Shown: in pieces, positions 21,046-30,223 of the stretch
Numbering within the stretch: the stretch's first letter is position 1
How the letters are laid out: every line of letters starts with the position of its first letter
NCBI GenBank assembly: GCA_963770155.1
Contig: CAVYOE010000001.1
Span: forward strand, 682,001-746,000
DNA length: 64,000 bases
Direction of reading: 5' to 3'
Source: CAVYOE01 sp963770155
GTDB taxonomy: Bacteria; Actinomycetota; Thermoleophilia; Solirubrobacterales; 70-9
Notes under the pieces: model-generated
The model's input: the letters and a program-made list of their open reading frames with translations, nothing else
Database searches by the model: none
What the model was told of the DNA's origin: nothing
Made by a program: the position numbers and the translations under genes

Positions 21046-23133
21046 CTAGGCCTCTACTTCCTCGCCTGCCTTGGCGTCGGCTACGACTTTTTGCGCCAGG
21101 TGCGCCGGCACCTCTTCGTGCCGGAGGAACTCCATCGTGTAGTCACCGCGCCCGCCGGTGATCGCGCGGAGGTCGGGCGCGTAATCGAGAACCTCGGCCA
21201 TCGGCACCTCGGCCTTGACCTCGGTGGCCGAGCCCTTGGCTTCCATCCCGAGCGGGTGCCCGCGGCGCGAGTTGAGGTCCCCAATCACGTCACCGACCGA
21301 GTCCTCCGGGACGCTGATCGTGAGCTGGACGATCGGTTCGAGCAGGACGGCATCGGCATCCGCCATTGCCTTCTTCCACGCCATCGAGCCGGCGACCTTG
21401 AACGCATTCTCGGACGAGTCAACCGCGTGGTGTGAACCGTCCACGAGCCGCACGGTCACGTCCTTGACCGGATAGCCGGCGACCTCGCCGTGCTGCATCG
21501 CCTCGGCGATCCCTTTTTCGACTGCCGGGATGAATCCCTTCGGAATGACGCCGCCCTTGATCTTGTCGACGAACTCGAAGCCGGCGCCGGACTCGGCCGG
21601 CTCGATCTCGATCTCGCAGTCGCCGAACTGTCCGCGGCCGCCGGTCTGCTTCTTGTAGCGGCCATGTGCCTTGGCCGGCTTGCGGATCGTCTCCAGATAG
21701 GGAACACGCGGCGGCTTGAGCTGAATCTCGGCCCCGTAGCGGCTCTTCATACGGTCGACGATCACTTCGACATGGACCTGGGTGAGGCCGGCGATGATCT
21801 GTTCGCCTGTCTCCGGGTCGCGGTGCACATCCAGAGTCGGATCCTCCTCCGAGAGTCGCCGGATCGCCGTCGCCGCTTTCTCCTCGTCGCCTTTGGTCTT
21901 CGGTTCGAAGGCGAAGGCCATCACAGGAGCGGGAAGATCGAGCGGCGCGAATTTGATGTGCGCGTCCTTGCCCGCGAGGACGTCGCCGGCGCGCGTTTCC
22001 TTGAGCTTGGCGACGGCGCCGATGTCGCCGGCGCCGAGCTCGTCAACGCTCTCATGCTCCTTGCCTAGTGAGACCAGCAGCGGCCCCATCCGCTCCTTCG
22101 CCTTCTGGGTGACGTTGAAGACCTGGGAGTCGGACCTGAGTACCCCGGAGCAGACCCGGAAGAGATTGAGGCGGCCGGCATAGGGATCGGCGAGAGTCTT
22201 GAAGACGTAGGCCACCGGCTCACCGGACTCGTCGGGTTCGATCTGGATCTCGTTGCCCTCGTCGTCGGTGGCGTCGATCGCGCCTCGCATCGCGGGCGAG
22301 GGCAGGTCCTCGACGAGGGCCTGCAAGAGCCGGCTGGTGCCGAGGTTCTTGGTCGCGATCCCGCAGGTGACCGGGAAGATCCGGCCCTCGGTCACGCCCT
22401 GTTTGAGCACGGTGACGATCTCGTCGTGGTCGATCTCCTCGCCCTCGAGATAGCGCTCCATCAGCTCATCGGAGTTCTCAGCGACCTCGTCCATCAGCTT
22501 CTCCCGGTATTCCTCGGCCCGGTCTTTGAGCTCCTCTGGGATCTCCTCTGCCGCAGGCGCTCCCTGGCCCTCCCCCTTGGCGACGAACGCCTTCATGTCA
22601 ATCAGGTCGACCACGCCCGTGACCTCGTGCTCGGACCCGATCGGGATCTCGGTCGCGACCACGTGCTGGCCGAAGGCTTCCTTGAGCGAGTCGAGCGCAC
22701 GGTAGAAGTCGGCGCGCTCGCGATCCAGCATGTTGACGAAGACGAGCCGCGCCAGGCCCTCGCCGTCAGCCCGGTTCCAGAGGCGTTCGGTGTTCACCTC
22801 CACCCCCATCACGGCGTTGACGACGACAACTGCGGCGTCGACGACCCGCAGGGCACCGATCGTGTCGGCGATGAAGCTCGGCTCCCCCGGGGTATCGATC
22901 AAATTGATCTTGCGGTCCGAGTACTCGAACGAACCGACCGTCGCGCCGATCGACATCTCGCGCTTTTGCTCGTCTTCCTCGAAGTCGGAGACGGTCGTGC
23001 CTTCGTCCGCCTTGCCGAGCCGCTGTATCGCCCCAGCCTCGAACAGGAGTGCCTCGTGAAGCGAGGTCTTCCCCGATCCCCGGTGGCCGATCAGGGCGAC
23101 ATTGCGAATCCGGTCGGCAGCCTTGTGCGGCAT
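21046..23133 (-). CDS. Elongation factor G-like GTPase (EF-G2 type)
   Basis: A 695-aa translational GTPase with the five EF-G domains. It is the divergent EF-G2 type: the P-loop is G-H-R-G-S-G-K-T instead of A-H-I-D-A-G-K-T, G3 is D-T-P-G-E-P-S-F, and G4 reads N-M-L-D, lacking the Lys of N-K-x-D. Domains II-V follow (for example the domain IV segment Y-K-K-Q-T-G-G-R-G-Q-F-G-D-C near residue 495). A canonical fusA is normally found with rpsL/rpsG/tuf elsewhere. The role of EF-G2 is not well settled; ribosome-linked GTPase function is expected. TATAGT ends 8 nt before the ATG, no Shine-Dalgarno. Confidence 0.88.
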   Translation of the reverse strand: MPHKAADRIRNVALIGHRGSGKTSLHEALLFEAGAIQRLGKADEGTTVSDFEEDEQKREMSIGATVGSFEYSDRKINLIDTPGEPSFIADTIGALRVVDAAVVVVNAVMGVEVNTERLWNRADGEGLARLVFVNMLDRERADFYRALDSLKEAFGQHVVATEIPIGSEHEVTGVVDLIDMKAFVAKGEGQGAPAAEEIPEELKDRAEEYREKLMDEVAENSDELMERYLEGEEIDHDEIVTVLKQGVTEGRIFPVTCGIATKNLGTSRLLQALVEDLPSPAMRGAIDATDDEGNEIQIEPDESGEPVAYVFKTLADPYAGRLNLFRVCSGVLRSDSQVFNVTQKAKERMGPLLVSLGKEHESVDELGAGDIGAVAKLKETRAGDVLAGKDAHIKFAPLDLPAPVMAFAFEPKTKGDEEKAATAIRRLSEEDPTLDVHRDPETGEQIIAGLTQVHVEVIVDRMKSRYGAEIQLKPPRVPYLETIRKPAKAHGRYKKQTGGRGQFGDCEIEIEPAESGAGFEFVDKIKGGVIPKGFIPAVEKGIAEAMQHGEVAGYPVKDVTVRLVDGSHHAVDSSENAFKVAGSMAWKKAMADADAVLLEPIVQLTISVPEDSVGDVIGDLNSRRGHPLGMEAKGSATEVKAEVPMAEVLDYAPDLRAITGGRGDYTMEFLRHEEVPAHLAQKVVADAKAGEEVEA

Positions 23134-23141
23134 CGGATCGG

Positions 23142-23147
23142 ACTATA
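23142..23147 (-). promoter_or_regulatory. Putative -10 element for leaderless EF-G2
   Basis: TATAGT (within TATATAGT) on the minus strand lies 8 nt before the ATG. Transcription would begin nearly at the start codon. No -35 consensus is seen. Confidence 0.45.
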
Positions 23148-23220
23148 TATCGGCCGATAAGGGCCACCGGCCGGGGCAATGATGCGACGGCAGCGAAGGC
23201 GAAGCCGAGCAGCCGGCGCT

Positions 23221-24006
23221 TTACGAGGCTGGTGCCGTGGTGAAGCGGGACCGGAGGCGGAGCACGGCCTTCGAGTGGAGCTGGGAGACGCGGGACTCGG
23301 TTACCCCGAGCACGTCCCCGATCTCGCGCAGGGTCAGGCCCTCGAAGTAATAGAGGGCGACGACCAGCGTCTCGCGCTCCGGCAGGCGCTGAATCGCCTC
23401 CACCAGCTGCTCGCGGACGTCTGCCTTGTCGAGCGCACCCTCCGGATCGGGGGCATCAGGGTCCTCGATCGTGTCCAGTAGGGAGACCGCGTCACCGGAG
23501 GAATCGGGAACCATCCACAGCTCTTCCAGCGCCAGGATCGACGAGTTCGAGATCGCGATCAGCGACTCCTGGAGCTCCTCCTCATCGATCTTCAGATGCT
23601 CCGCGATCTCCTCATCGGTGGGGGCACGGCCGAGCCGGTTTTCGAGCTTGCTGTTGGCCTGCTCGATCTCACGGGCGCGCGAGCGGACCGAGCGCGGCAC
23701 CCAGTCGAGTGTGCGCAGCTCGTCGATGATCGCGCCCCTGATCCGCGGCATGGCGAAAGTCTCGAAGCGCACCTCCCGCGTCGCGTCGTAGCGGTCCATT
23801 GCCTCGATCAACCCGACCATGCCGTAGGAGATCAGGTCGGCGTCCTCCACGTGCGCGGGGAGCCCCGCGCCGGTGCGGCCGGCGACGTACTTGACCAAAG
23901 GCGAATAGGCGACCACCAGCCGCTCGCGCGCGCTCGGGTCGCCGGCGTCCTTGTATCGGCGCCATAGCTCCCGAAGCTCAAACTCCTTTACCTCTAGTTC
24001 CACCAA
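23221..24006 (-). CDS. whiG: RNA polymerase sigma factor, FliA/WhiG type
   Basis: A 261-aa group 3 sigma factor. Region 2 includes D-L-I-S-Y-G-M-V-G-L-I-E-A-M-D-R-Y-D and F-E-T-F-A-M-P-R-I-R-G-A-I-I-D-E-L-R (about 60-105); region 3 follows, and region 4 ends with the helix-turn-helix L-T-L-R-E-I-G-D-V-L-G-V-T-E-S-R-V-S-Q-L (about 225-245). In flagellated bacteria this family is FliA/SigD; in actinobacteria WhiG controls sporulation genes. No flagellar gene is in the window, so the target set is open and the whiG symbol is by family. A TTG start is favoured by GGAGGGG upstream. It follows the XerC/D gene by 16 bp. Confidence 0.85.
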   Translation of the reverse strand: MVELEVKEFELRELWRRYKDAGDPSARERLVVAYSPLVKYVAGRTGAGLPAHVEDADLISYGMVGLIEAMDRYDATREVRFETFAMPRIRGAIIDELRTLDWVPRSVRSRAREIEQANSKLENRLGRAPTDEEIAEHLKIDEEELQESLIAISNSSILALEELWMVPDSSGDAVSLLDTIEDPDAPDPEGALDKADVREQLVEAIQRLPERETLVVALYYFEGLTLREIGDVLGVTESRVSQLHSKAVLRLRSRFTTAPAS

Positions 24007-24022
24007 GAATCCGCTCCCCTCC

Positions 24023-24916
24023 TTAGGCGCGGGGATGACTGCGAGCGTACTGAGCGTGCAACCAGGAAGGCTCTACCCGCGTGTAGATCTGAGTGGTCGA
24101 GACACTCTCGTGTCCGAGCAGCTCCTGGATCTGGCGCAGGCCCGCGCCGCCCTCGAGCAGGTGGGTGGCAAAGCTGTGCCGCAGCGTGTGGGGAGAGATG
24201 CCACCCGCGAGGGCGGCGGTCCGAACCCATTTCTGGAGGCGGCGCCGGACATCCGATGAGGAGAGCCGACGGCCTGTGCGGGAAACGAACAGGGCCCTTT
24301 CCTCCCCGCCGTTCCGCGAGACGAGTTGGTGCCGTCCCGTCTCGAGGTAGCGGGCAACCTGGCGCTGGGCCGGCTCCCCCACTGGGACAATCCTCATCTT
24401 GTCTCCCTTGCCGATGATGCGGATGCGCTCGTCATCGAACTCGAGAGAGTCGAGGTCGAGCGAGATGATCTCTTCGCATCGCAACCCGCAGGAATAGGCA
24501 AGCTCGAGCATGGCGCGGTCGCGAATCTCAAGGGGTGTACGGGCCGGAATCTTGTCGAGCATGCCCCCCACCTCCTCGGCGGTGAGGACGCGGGGGAGCT
24601 TCTGCTCCTGCTTCGGCGAGGACAGGAGATCGGCCGGATTCTGGCCCACTGTGCCGGCCCGGCGGAGCGAGTCATAGAGGCCGCGGATCGCAGCCAGCTT
24701 GCGCGAGACGCTGCTCTTGGCGAGACCCGTCCGCGAGAGATGGGCGGCGTAGCGGCGCAGGTCCTTGTAAGCGACCGCGGCCGGCTCGAGCCGGTGATGG
24801 TCGGCCCATTCGGCGAGTTGAGCCAGGTCGGTGGCGTAGGCCTCGCGGGTTCGCTCGCGGGCGCCACGGCCGGCGAGCTCGCGATCGTAGGCGGCGAGCG
24901 CCTCGCTCCAGTTCAT
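24023..24916 (-). CDS. Tyrosine recombinase XerC/XerD
   Basis: A 297-aa tyrosine recombinase, probably one of the pair resolving chromosome dimers at dif. It has the N-terminal SAM-like DNA-binding domain (1-95) and the catalytic domain with the full set: Arg in C-G-L-R-C-E-E, Lys in G-K-G-D-K-M-R, H-T-L-R-H-S-F-A-T-H-L, then H in L-G-H-E-S and Tyr in T-T-Q-I-Y-T. Compact size and the even match to Xer proteins argue against a phage integrase. It is adjacent to the sigma factor gene, a housekeeping context, though it could in principle act on the tRNA cassettes 7-10 kb away. Confidence 0.88.
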   Translation of the reverse strand: MNWSEALAAYDRELAGRGARERTREAYATDLAQLAEWADHHRLEPAAVAYKDLRRYAAHLSRTGLAKSSVSRKLAAIRGLYDSLRRAGTVGQNPADLLSSPKQEQKLPRVLTAEEVGGMLDKIPARTPLEIRDRAMLELAYSCGLRCEEIISLDLDSLEFDDERIRIIGKGDKMRIVPVGEPAQRQVARYLETGRHQLVSRNGGEERALFVSRTGRRLSSSDVRRRLQKWVRTAALAGGISPHTLRHSFATHLLEGGAGLRQIQELLGHESVSTTQIYTRVEPSWLHAQYARSHPRA

Positions 24917-25001
24917 GTCTAAAGGTTCGCTGACGGAGTGCGTGACCCCTGCGAACGGGGGTGCAATTCGTGCCTGGAGGCTCGCGGCGGGTCCCGCCCG
25001 G

Positions 25002-26039
25002 TTACCCGATGTAGATCGGGGTGCCCTCCGGGACCATGTCGTAGAGCTCGATCACGTCGGGGACCAACATTCGCACGCAACCGTGTGATGCGGCGCTGCC
25101 GACCGATCCGGGCTCGTTGGTCCCGTGGATGCCGGCGGCACCGGCGAAGCCCATCCAGCGGGCGACCAGCGGATTGCCTGGCCCGGGGGGAATCGACTGG
25201 CCTGCGAGATCGCCGGCCCACTCCGAGTTGGGGACGTTCCAGGTCGGATTGACCTGCTTGTCGTTGATCGAGTAGAGCCCGGACGGCGTGTCATAGCCCG
25301 ATTGGCCCACCGCGATCGGATATTGCTTGTAGTTCTTGAGGTTCCTCCACACGGTCAGCGTGAAGCTGGAGCGGTCGACCGTCACATAGAGCGGGTATTC
25401 CTCCGCGAGCTCGTCGGTGGTGACTTCGGGCTCGGTCCGGGTGACGTCGGGCTCAACAGTTCGAGGGCCGGACCCCTGCTGAAGGGCGGCCTGAAGATCC
25501 TCGCGTAGCGCAGTGCCGTCCACGGCGATGCCGTCCTGCTCCTTGGTCGGTGTGATCGTGCTGCCGGTCGGCTCGATGCTGGCGTCAATCGGGTCGCGGT
25601 CGATCTCCTCGACGATCTCCTCGACCTCCTTGCGGAACTTTTCGTCGGAGTAACTGATCCGCGGCGCGAGGTCGCGGGAGACCTCGCCGTCGGTCGCGTA
25701 GCGGACGAGCCGGGCCGGGAGCCCCCCCTCGCGGCTGACATCGACGGCCTCGTCGAGCATCCCGTCGATATCCGCTTCCATCTTCAGGTCCTCCGGGGTG
25801 ATCTCGTGGGTCTCGCCATCGAAGGCGACGCGGACGGGCCGCATCAACGGCTCGACCACCTCGTTCTTGATCAGGGGACGCGCCTCGTCGGTGGAATGCC
25901 CGCCGACCTCGATCCCGGCAATGCGGATTCCGGGTGCGAGCTGGTCCTTCTTGGCGGCGTCGTAAGCGAACGCCCCGGCCACCGCGAAGAGGGCGAAGAT
26001 GACGAACCCTGCGAGAGTGATCTTGTACGCACGTCGCAT
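25002..26039 (-). CDS. L,D-transpeptidase (YkuD) with N-terminal peptidoglycan-binding-4 domain
   Basis: A 345-aa membrane-anchored enzyme that makes 3-3 cross-links in peptidoglycan or attaches proteins to it. An N-terminal membrane helix (about 7-27) is followed by a VanW/PG_binding_4-like domain (about 35-215) and the YkuD domain (about 225-345). The catalytic motif is complete: H-G-T-N, then S-H-G-C-V-R-M with the nucleophilic Cys. TAGACT lies 9 nt before the ATG without a Shine-Dalgarno. Together with the M23 peptidase at 11075 it is a second envelope-remodelling enzyme in the region. Confidence 0.9.
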   Translation of the reverse strand: MRRAYKITLAGFVIFALFAVAGAFAYDAAKKDQLAPGIRIAGIEVGGHSTDEARPLIKNEVVEPLMRPVRVAFDGETHEITPEDLKMEADIDGMLDEAVDVSREGGLPARLVRYATDGEVSRDLAPRISYSDEKFRKEVEEIVEEIDRDPIDASIEPTGSTITPTKEQDGIAVDGTALREDLQAALQQGSGPRTVEPDVTRTEPEVTTDELAEEYPLYVTVDRSSFTLTVWRNLKNYKQYPIAVGQSGYDTPSGLYSINDKQVNPTWNVPNSEWAGDLAGQSIPPGPGNPLVARWMGFAGAAGIHGTNEPGSVGSAASHGCVRMLVPDVIELYDMVPEGTPIYIG

Positions 26040-26157
26040 GCCCGCGAAAGTCTAGGGACGCCCGGCCACGTTCCTCGTCAAGTCAGGCGGAGCGCAACCA
26101 GGTTTGCGGCACGAATGGACCAGTCGTGCGCAAAGGGACGCCTAGTATGCGCCGCGC

Positions 26158-26871
26158 GTGCGAACCAAGGACCAGATCCGCCGCGCGGTGTGGAAGGCGA
26201 TGGACCGTGAGGGGGTCTCGCGCTTTCCCGGCGCCGAGGGCCGCATCCCCAACTTCGCCGGCGCGAAGCTGGCGGCCCAAAAGCTGGCAGGACACCGCCT
26301 CTGGAAGCGGGCCCGCGTGGTCAAGGTGAATCCGGATTCGCCTCAGACCCACGCGCGCCGGACCGCTCTGGAGGAGGGCAAGACCCTGATCATGGCGGTG
26401 CCGAAGCTGCGCGACACCCATCCGTTCCGTCTGCTGGACCCCCGCAAGCTGAACACGAAGCAGATTCGGGAAGCGGCGACGATCAAAGGGGCGCTTCGAC
26501 ACGGGAAGGTGGTCGCCGAGGAGGAGTTGCCGGAGGTTGATTTCGTCCTCTGCGGCTCAGTCGCGGTAAATCTCAGCGGCGCCAGGATCGGCAAGGGCGG
26601 CGGCTTCTCCGACCTCGAGTACGGCCTGCTGATCGAAGCCGGAAAGATCGACGAGCACACCGTCGTAGCCACCACAGTGCACCCGATCCAGATCCTGCGT
26701 GAGCATCTGCCGGTGGTGGACCACGACCTGCCGGTGGATCTGATCGCGACGCCGCGTGCGGCAATCGATATCGAATCTGACTACCCGCGCCCCCGGGGGA
26801 TCCTTTGGAACCACCTGCAGCCCCCGCAGATTCGCGAGATCCCGGCGCTGGAGCGAATGGGGTATGCCTGA
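26158..26871 (+). CDS. 5-formyltetrahydrofolate cyclo-ligase family protein
   Basis: A 237-aa protein of the MTHFS fold, which in the classic enzyme converts 5-formyl-THF to 5,10-methenyl-THF with ATP. The family glycine-rich segment is G-A-R-I-G-K-G-G-G-F-S-D-L-E-Y, and the basic N-terminus (K-D-Q-I-R-R-A-V-W) also fits. It is closer to the longer MTHFSD-like branch than to the short E. coli YgfA, so the exact reaction is uncertain. TAGTAT ends 9 nt before the GTG start, with no Shine-Dalgarno. It overlaps the following hydrolase gene by 8 bp. Confidence 0.8.
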   Translation: MRTKDQIRRAVWKAMDREGVSRFPGAEGRIPNFAGAKLAAQKLAGHRLWKRARVVKVNPDSPQTHARRTALEEGKTLIMAVPKLRDTHPFRLLDPRKLNTKQIREAATIKGALRHGKVVAEEELPEVDFVLCGSVAVNLSGARIGKGGGFSDLEYGLLIEAGKIDEHTVVATTVHPIQILREHLPVVDHDLPVDLIATPRAAIDIESDYPRPRGILWNHLQPPQIREIPALERMGYA

Positions 26872-27852
26872 CCCGGGGTTGACCGAGAAGACCGAGCAGC
26901 GCAGCTGGGCGGAGGAATTGCGCGGTGCCGTGCGGATGGTGAGCCCAGCCGAAGTGCCGCCGGCCACCGAGAGTGATGGCCCGGATCCTTACGGCAACCC
27001 CGACCCCGAATGGCTGCGGATCGACTGGCGCGCACATCTGCGCCGCACCGATGTAGTCGGGACCGAGGTGAACTACGTCGAGTACGGCCAGGGGCCGCCG
27101 GTGCTGCTCGTCCACGGGCTCGGCGGCTCTTGGCAGAACTGGCTCGAACAGATCCCCCATCTCGGCCGCAGCCACCGGGTGATCGCCGTCGATCTTCCCG
27201 GCTTCGGGAACAGCCCCGAGCCGCAGTGGGAGATCTCGATGCCGGCTTATGGCCGGTTTCTCCGCGACTTCTGCGAGCGCCTCGGGCTCGAGACCTGTCC
27301 CCTGATCGGCAGCTCAATGGGCGGTTTCATCGGAACCGAGCTGGCGATCAACGAGCCCGACCGGGTGGAGCGGCTGGTCCTCGTCTCGGCCGCCGGGGTG
27401 ACCTGGTCCCGGATGCGAAGCGAGCCGGTGGCCGTCGCGGCCAGGGTCACCCGGGCGGCCGCGCCGCTTGCGTTCAGATACCGGATGGAGGGGCTGCGTC
27501 GCTCCCGGCTTCGGCAGCTCGCCTACCGCGGCCTCGTTCACGACCCGCGTGGACTGAGGCCGGAGCTGTTGTTCGAGATGTCTCGCCGGGCCTGCGCGCG
27601 AGCGGCCTCCACGACGCGATGGTCACACTCGTCGGCTACAACATCCGCGACCGGCTTGCCGAGATCGAGGTGCCGACTTTGGTGGTCTGGGGCCGTAACG
27701 ACCGCGTGGTCCCCTCCCCCGCCGGACCCGCGTACAAGAAGCTGATCGGCGATAACGCCGAGCTGGTCGTCTTCCGGCGCACGGGGCATCTCCCGATGGC
27801 GGAGAGGCCGGTGCGCTTCAACCGGCTGGTGGACGAGTTCCTGGCCCGTTGA
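26864..27852 (+). CDS. Alpha/beta hydrolase (one frameshift near 27581-27590)
   Basis: A hydrolase of about 329 residues. The oxyanion region is H-G-L-G-G-S-W-Q-N-W, the nucleophile elbow G-S-S-M-G-G, the acid is probably in V-W-G-R-N-D-R-V-V, and the histidine in R-T-G-H-L-P. The first 239 codons and the last 90 lie in different frames; a one-base loss close to 27581-27590 (after L-L-F-E-M-S) explains it, since S-P-G-L-R-A-S-G-L-H-D-A-M-V resumes at once. Probably a sequence error, possibly a recent mutation. Substrate unknown. It starts inside the last codons of the folate-related gene and converges with ilvD 8 bp away. Confidence 0.8.
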
Positions 27853-27860
27853 GGGCCGGC

Positions 27861-29563
27861 TTATGTGGTGACCGCGCCTTCGGCGGCCGATGAGACGCTG
27901 GCGGCGTACTTGGCCATGACGCCACTGGTGAAGAGCGGCTCCGGCGGCTCGTAGTCAGCGACCCGCTTCGCGATCTCTTCGTCGGGAAAGATCCACCTCG
28001 AGCTTGCGGTTGCTGACGTCGAGGGTGACCCGGTCACCGTCGCGGAGCGCCGCGATCGGGCCGCCCTTGACCGCCTCCGGAGCAACGTGTCCCGCCATCA
28101 GGCCGCGGGTCGCTCCGGAGAAGCGGCCGTCCGTGAGCAGCGCCACTTCCTCGCCCAGGCCCTCGCCGACCAGGGCCGCGGTGACCTGAAGCATCTCGCG
28201 CATGCCGGGTCCGCCGGCAGGGCCCTCGTTGCGGATGACGACGACGTCCCCCGCCTTGATCTGGCCGTCCTTGACCGCCGCGAAGCAATCCTCCTCGGAC
28301 TCGAATACGCGAGCGGGGCCGGTGTGCTCGAGCCGCTCGTAGCCGGCGACCTTGACCACACAGCCTTCGGGCGCCAGGTTGCCGTGGAGGATGACCAGGC
28401 CGCCGGTTTCCTTGAGCGGATTGCCGAGCGGCCGCACCACTTCCTGGCCCTTCGGTTTCGGCGGTCTGCTCGGCCTCCTCACCGATCGTTCGGCCGGTGA
28501 CCGTGATCGCGTCCCGGTGCAGGATCCCGGCCTCGTCGAGGCGCTTGGCGATCACGCCGACTCCCCCGGCGGCATAGAGGTCCTTTGCGACAAAGCGGCC
28601 GCCCGGCTTCAGGTCGCCGAGCAGCGGCGTCCGCTCGGAGATCCGGTCGAAGTCGTCGATCTCGAGCTCGATTCCCATTTCCTTCGCGACCGCCAGCAGA
28701 TGGAGAACGCCGTTGGTCGAGCCGCCGGACATCGCCACCGTCGCGATCGCGTTCTCGATCGACTCCCGGGTGATGATCGCCGACGGCTTCAGGTCTTGAT
28801 CGAGGACGGTCATCACCAACTCGCCGGCGTGCTGCGCGACCGTCTTGCGCTCCTCGGCCACCGCCGGGACCATCCCCGAGCCCATCGGGGCGATGCCGAG
28901 CACCTCGAAGGCACAGGCCATCGTGTTGGCGGTGAACTGGCCGCCGCAGGCTCCGGGGCCGGGGCTGACCACGTCCTCGAGCTCCTTCAGCTCCTCCTCG
29001 GTCATGTCGCCGGCCTCGTAGGCCCCGATTGCCTCGAACATGTCCTGGATGGTCACGTCCTGGTCCTTCCAGCGGCCGGGCAGGATCGAGCCGCCGTAGA
29101 GGAGCACCGAGGGGATGTCGAGGCGGGCGAGCGCCATGACGCTGCCCGGGATCGTCTTGTCGCAGGCGCAGAGCGCCACCAGTGCGTCGAACTGGTAGCC
29201 GCGGGCGGTCAGCTCGATCGAATCGGCGATCACCTCGCGGCTCACCAGCGAGGTCTTCATTCCCTGGGTGCCCATGGTGACGCCGTCTGAGATCGCGATG
29301 GTGTTGAACTCCATCGGGGTGCCGCCGGCGGCGCGCACGCCGTCCTTCACCTTCTCGGCAACCGCCCGCAGGTGGAAGTTGCACGGCATCGCCTCGATCC
29401 AGGTATTGGCGATCCCGATCGTCGGCTTCGAGAGGTCGTCGTCGTCGAACCCGATCCCCTTCATGTAGGCGCGCGAGAAGGCGCGCTCCGGCCCGTCGAA
29501 GACGGTGGCGCTGCGGGGACGAGGGTGGGCCGTCGTCTTTGCCGCCATGTCGGTCGCGCTCAT
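27861..29563 (-). CDS. ilvD: Dihydroxy-acid dehydratase (frame broken twice)
   Basis: IlvD removes water from dihydroxy acids in valine, leucine and isoleucine synthesis, using an Fe-S cluster. Ligand cysteines sit in M-P-C-N, L-C-A-C-D-K-T and P-G-A-C-G-G-Q; S-G-G-S-T-N and D-G-R-F-S-G-A-T-R-G are also diagnostic. Two single-base insertions break the frame: one at the CC near 28446 (Q-T-A-E-T-E-G then Q-E-V-V-R-P-L-G in another frame) and one at the TTT near 27988 (L-E-V-D-L then P-D-E-E-I-A-K-R-V). Correcting both gives a normal-length enzyme ending at 27861. The ATG overlaps the upstream gene's stop by four bases. Errors in the assembly are the simplest explanation. Confidence 0.9.
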
Positions 29564-30216
29564 GCCGCCTCGGAGACGGACGCGTTCCAGAGGGCCAGCT
29601 TGTGCAGGTCGCGCCGGATCTGGGTCGGGTCGAGTTGGCTCCCGATCGGATCGATGTTGGATTCGCCGATCACCAGCTTCTCGTCGGCGCGCAATGCCAT
29701 CCATTTGGCGAGGACGTCGTCGGCATCGGGGAGGCGCTCGTCGGCATCCTCGAAGCGGACGCAGAACTCGCTCAGAGGTTCCCCGGTCCGCTTGTCATAG
29801 GCCACCAGGGGCCGATGGGCGTAGATCAGGTAGCCGTAGTCGCCGGCCTCGAAGTTGAGAAACCCGAGTCGCCGCCACATCGCGAGGACCTCATCGCCTG
29901 CGGCGTCGGCGAGCAGTGCCTCGGCCCGTCTGTCGGCGGCGCGCTCCTCGTCGCTCAGCGGAGACCCGTAGGAACCCCCGGCCGCAGGTGGGAAAAAGAT
30001 CACCTGTTCGGCACCGCGGGGAATCTCGGAGAAGCCACGGACCATGGTCGCCTCGCGCCGCCCGGTGGTGGTTTCGTGCGGCACCGCCGCCCACATGCCG
30101 AGCTCGAGCTGGCGCCGGAACTCCTCGACCAGACGCTCCTCCTCTTCGGCCAGCTTCGGATTGCCCTCGGCGAGCAGAAGATCGCCCTGCCCCGGTGTCA
30201 TCCGAACCAGCTTCAT
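29560..30216 (-). CDS. Conserved hypothetical protein between thiD and ilvD
   Basis: A 218-aa cytoplasmic protein that I do not recognise. It opens M-K-L-V-R-M-T-P-G-Q-G and has a long acidic helix (about 18-40, E-E-E-R-L-V-E-E-F), a notable F-F-P-P-A-A-G-G motif (about 82-90) and a conserved-looking D-Y-G-Y-L-I-Y-A-H-R-P-L-V-A-Y. No signal peptide or membrane helix. I placed the start at 30216, since the upstream in-frame extension overlaps thiD. It lies 7 bp after thiD and overlaps ilvD by four bases, so it is part of that operon, but operon position alone does not reveal its role. Confidence 0.7.
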   Translation of the reverse strand: MKLVRMTPGQGDLLLAEGNPKLAEEEERLVEEFRRQLELGMWAAVPHETTTGRREATMVRGFSEIPRGAEQVIFFPPAAGGSYGSPLSDEERAADRRAEALLADAAGDEVLAMWRRLGFLNFEAGDYGYLIYAHRPLVAYDKRTGEPLSEFCVRFEDADERLPDADDVLAKWMALRADEKLVIGESNIDPIGSQLDPTQIRRDLHKLALWNASVSEAA

Positions 30217-30223
30217 GGTCCGA

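Noticed and set aside
24023..24916. The tyrosine recombinase as integrase of a resident prophage
   Set aside because: Compact Xer size, even similarity to XerC/D and position in a housekeeping string; no phage genes or att repeats flank it.
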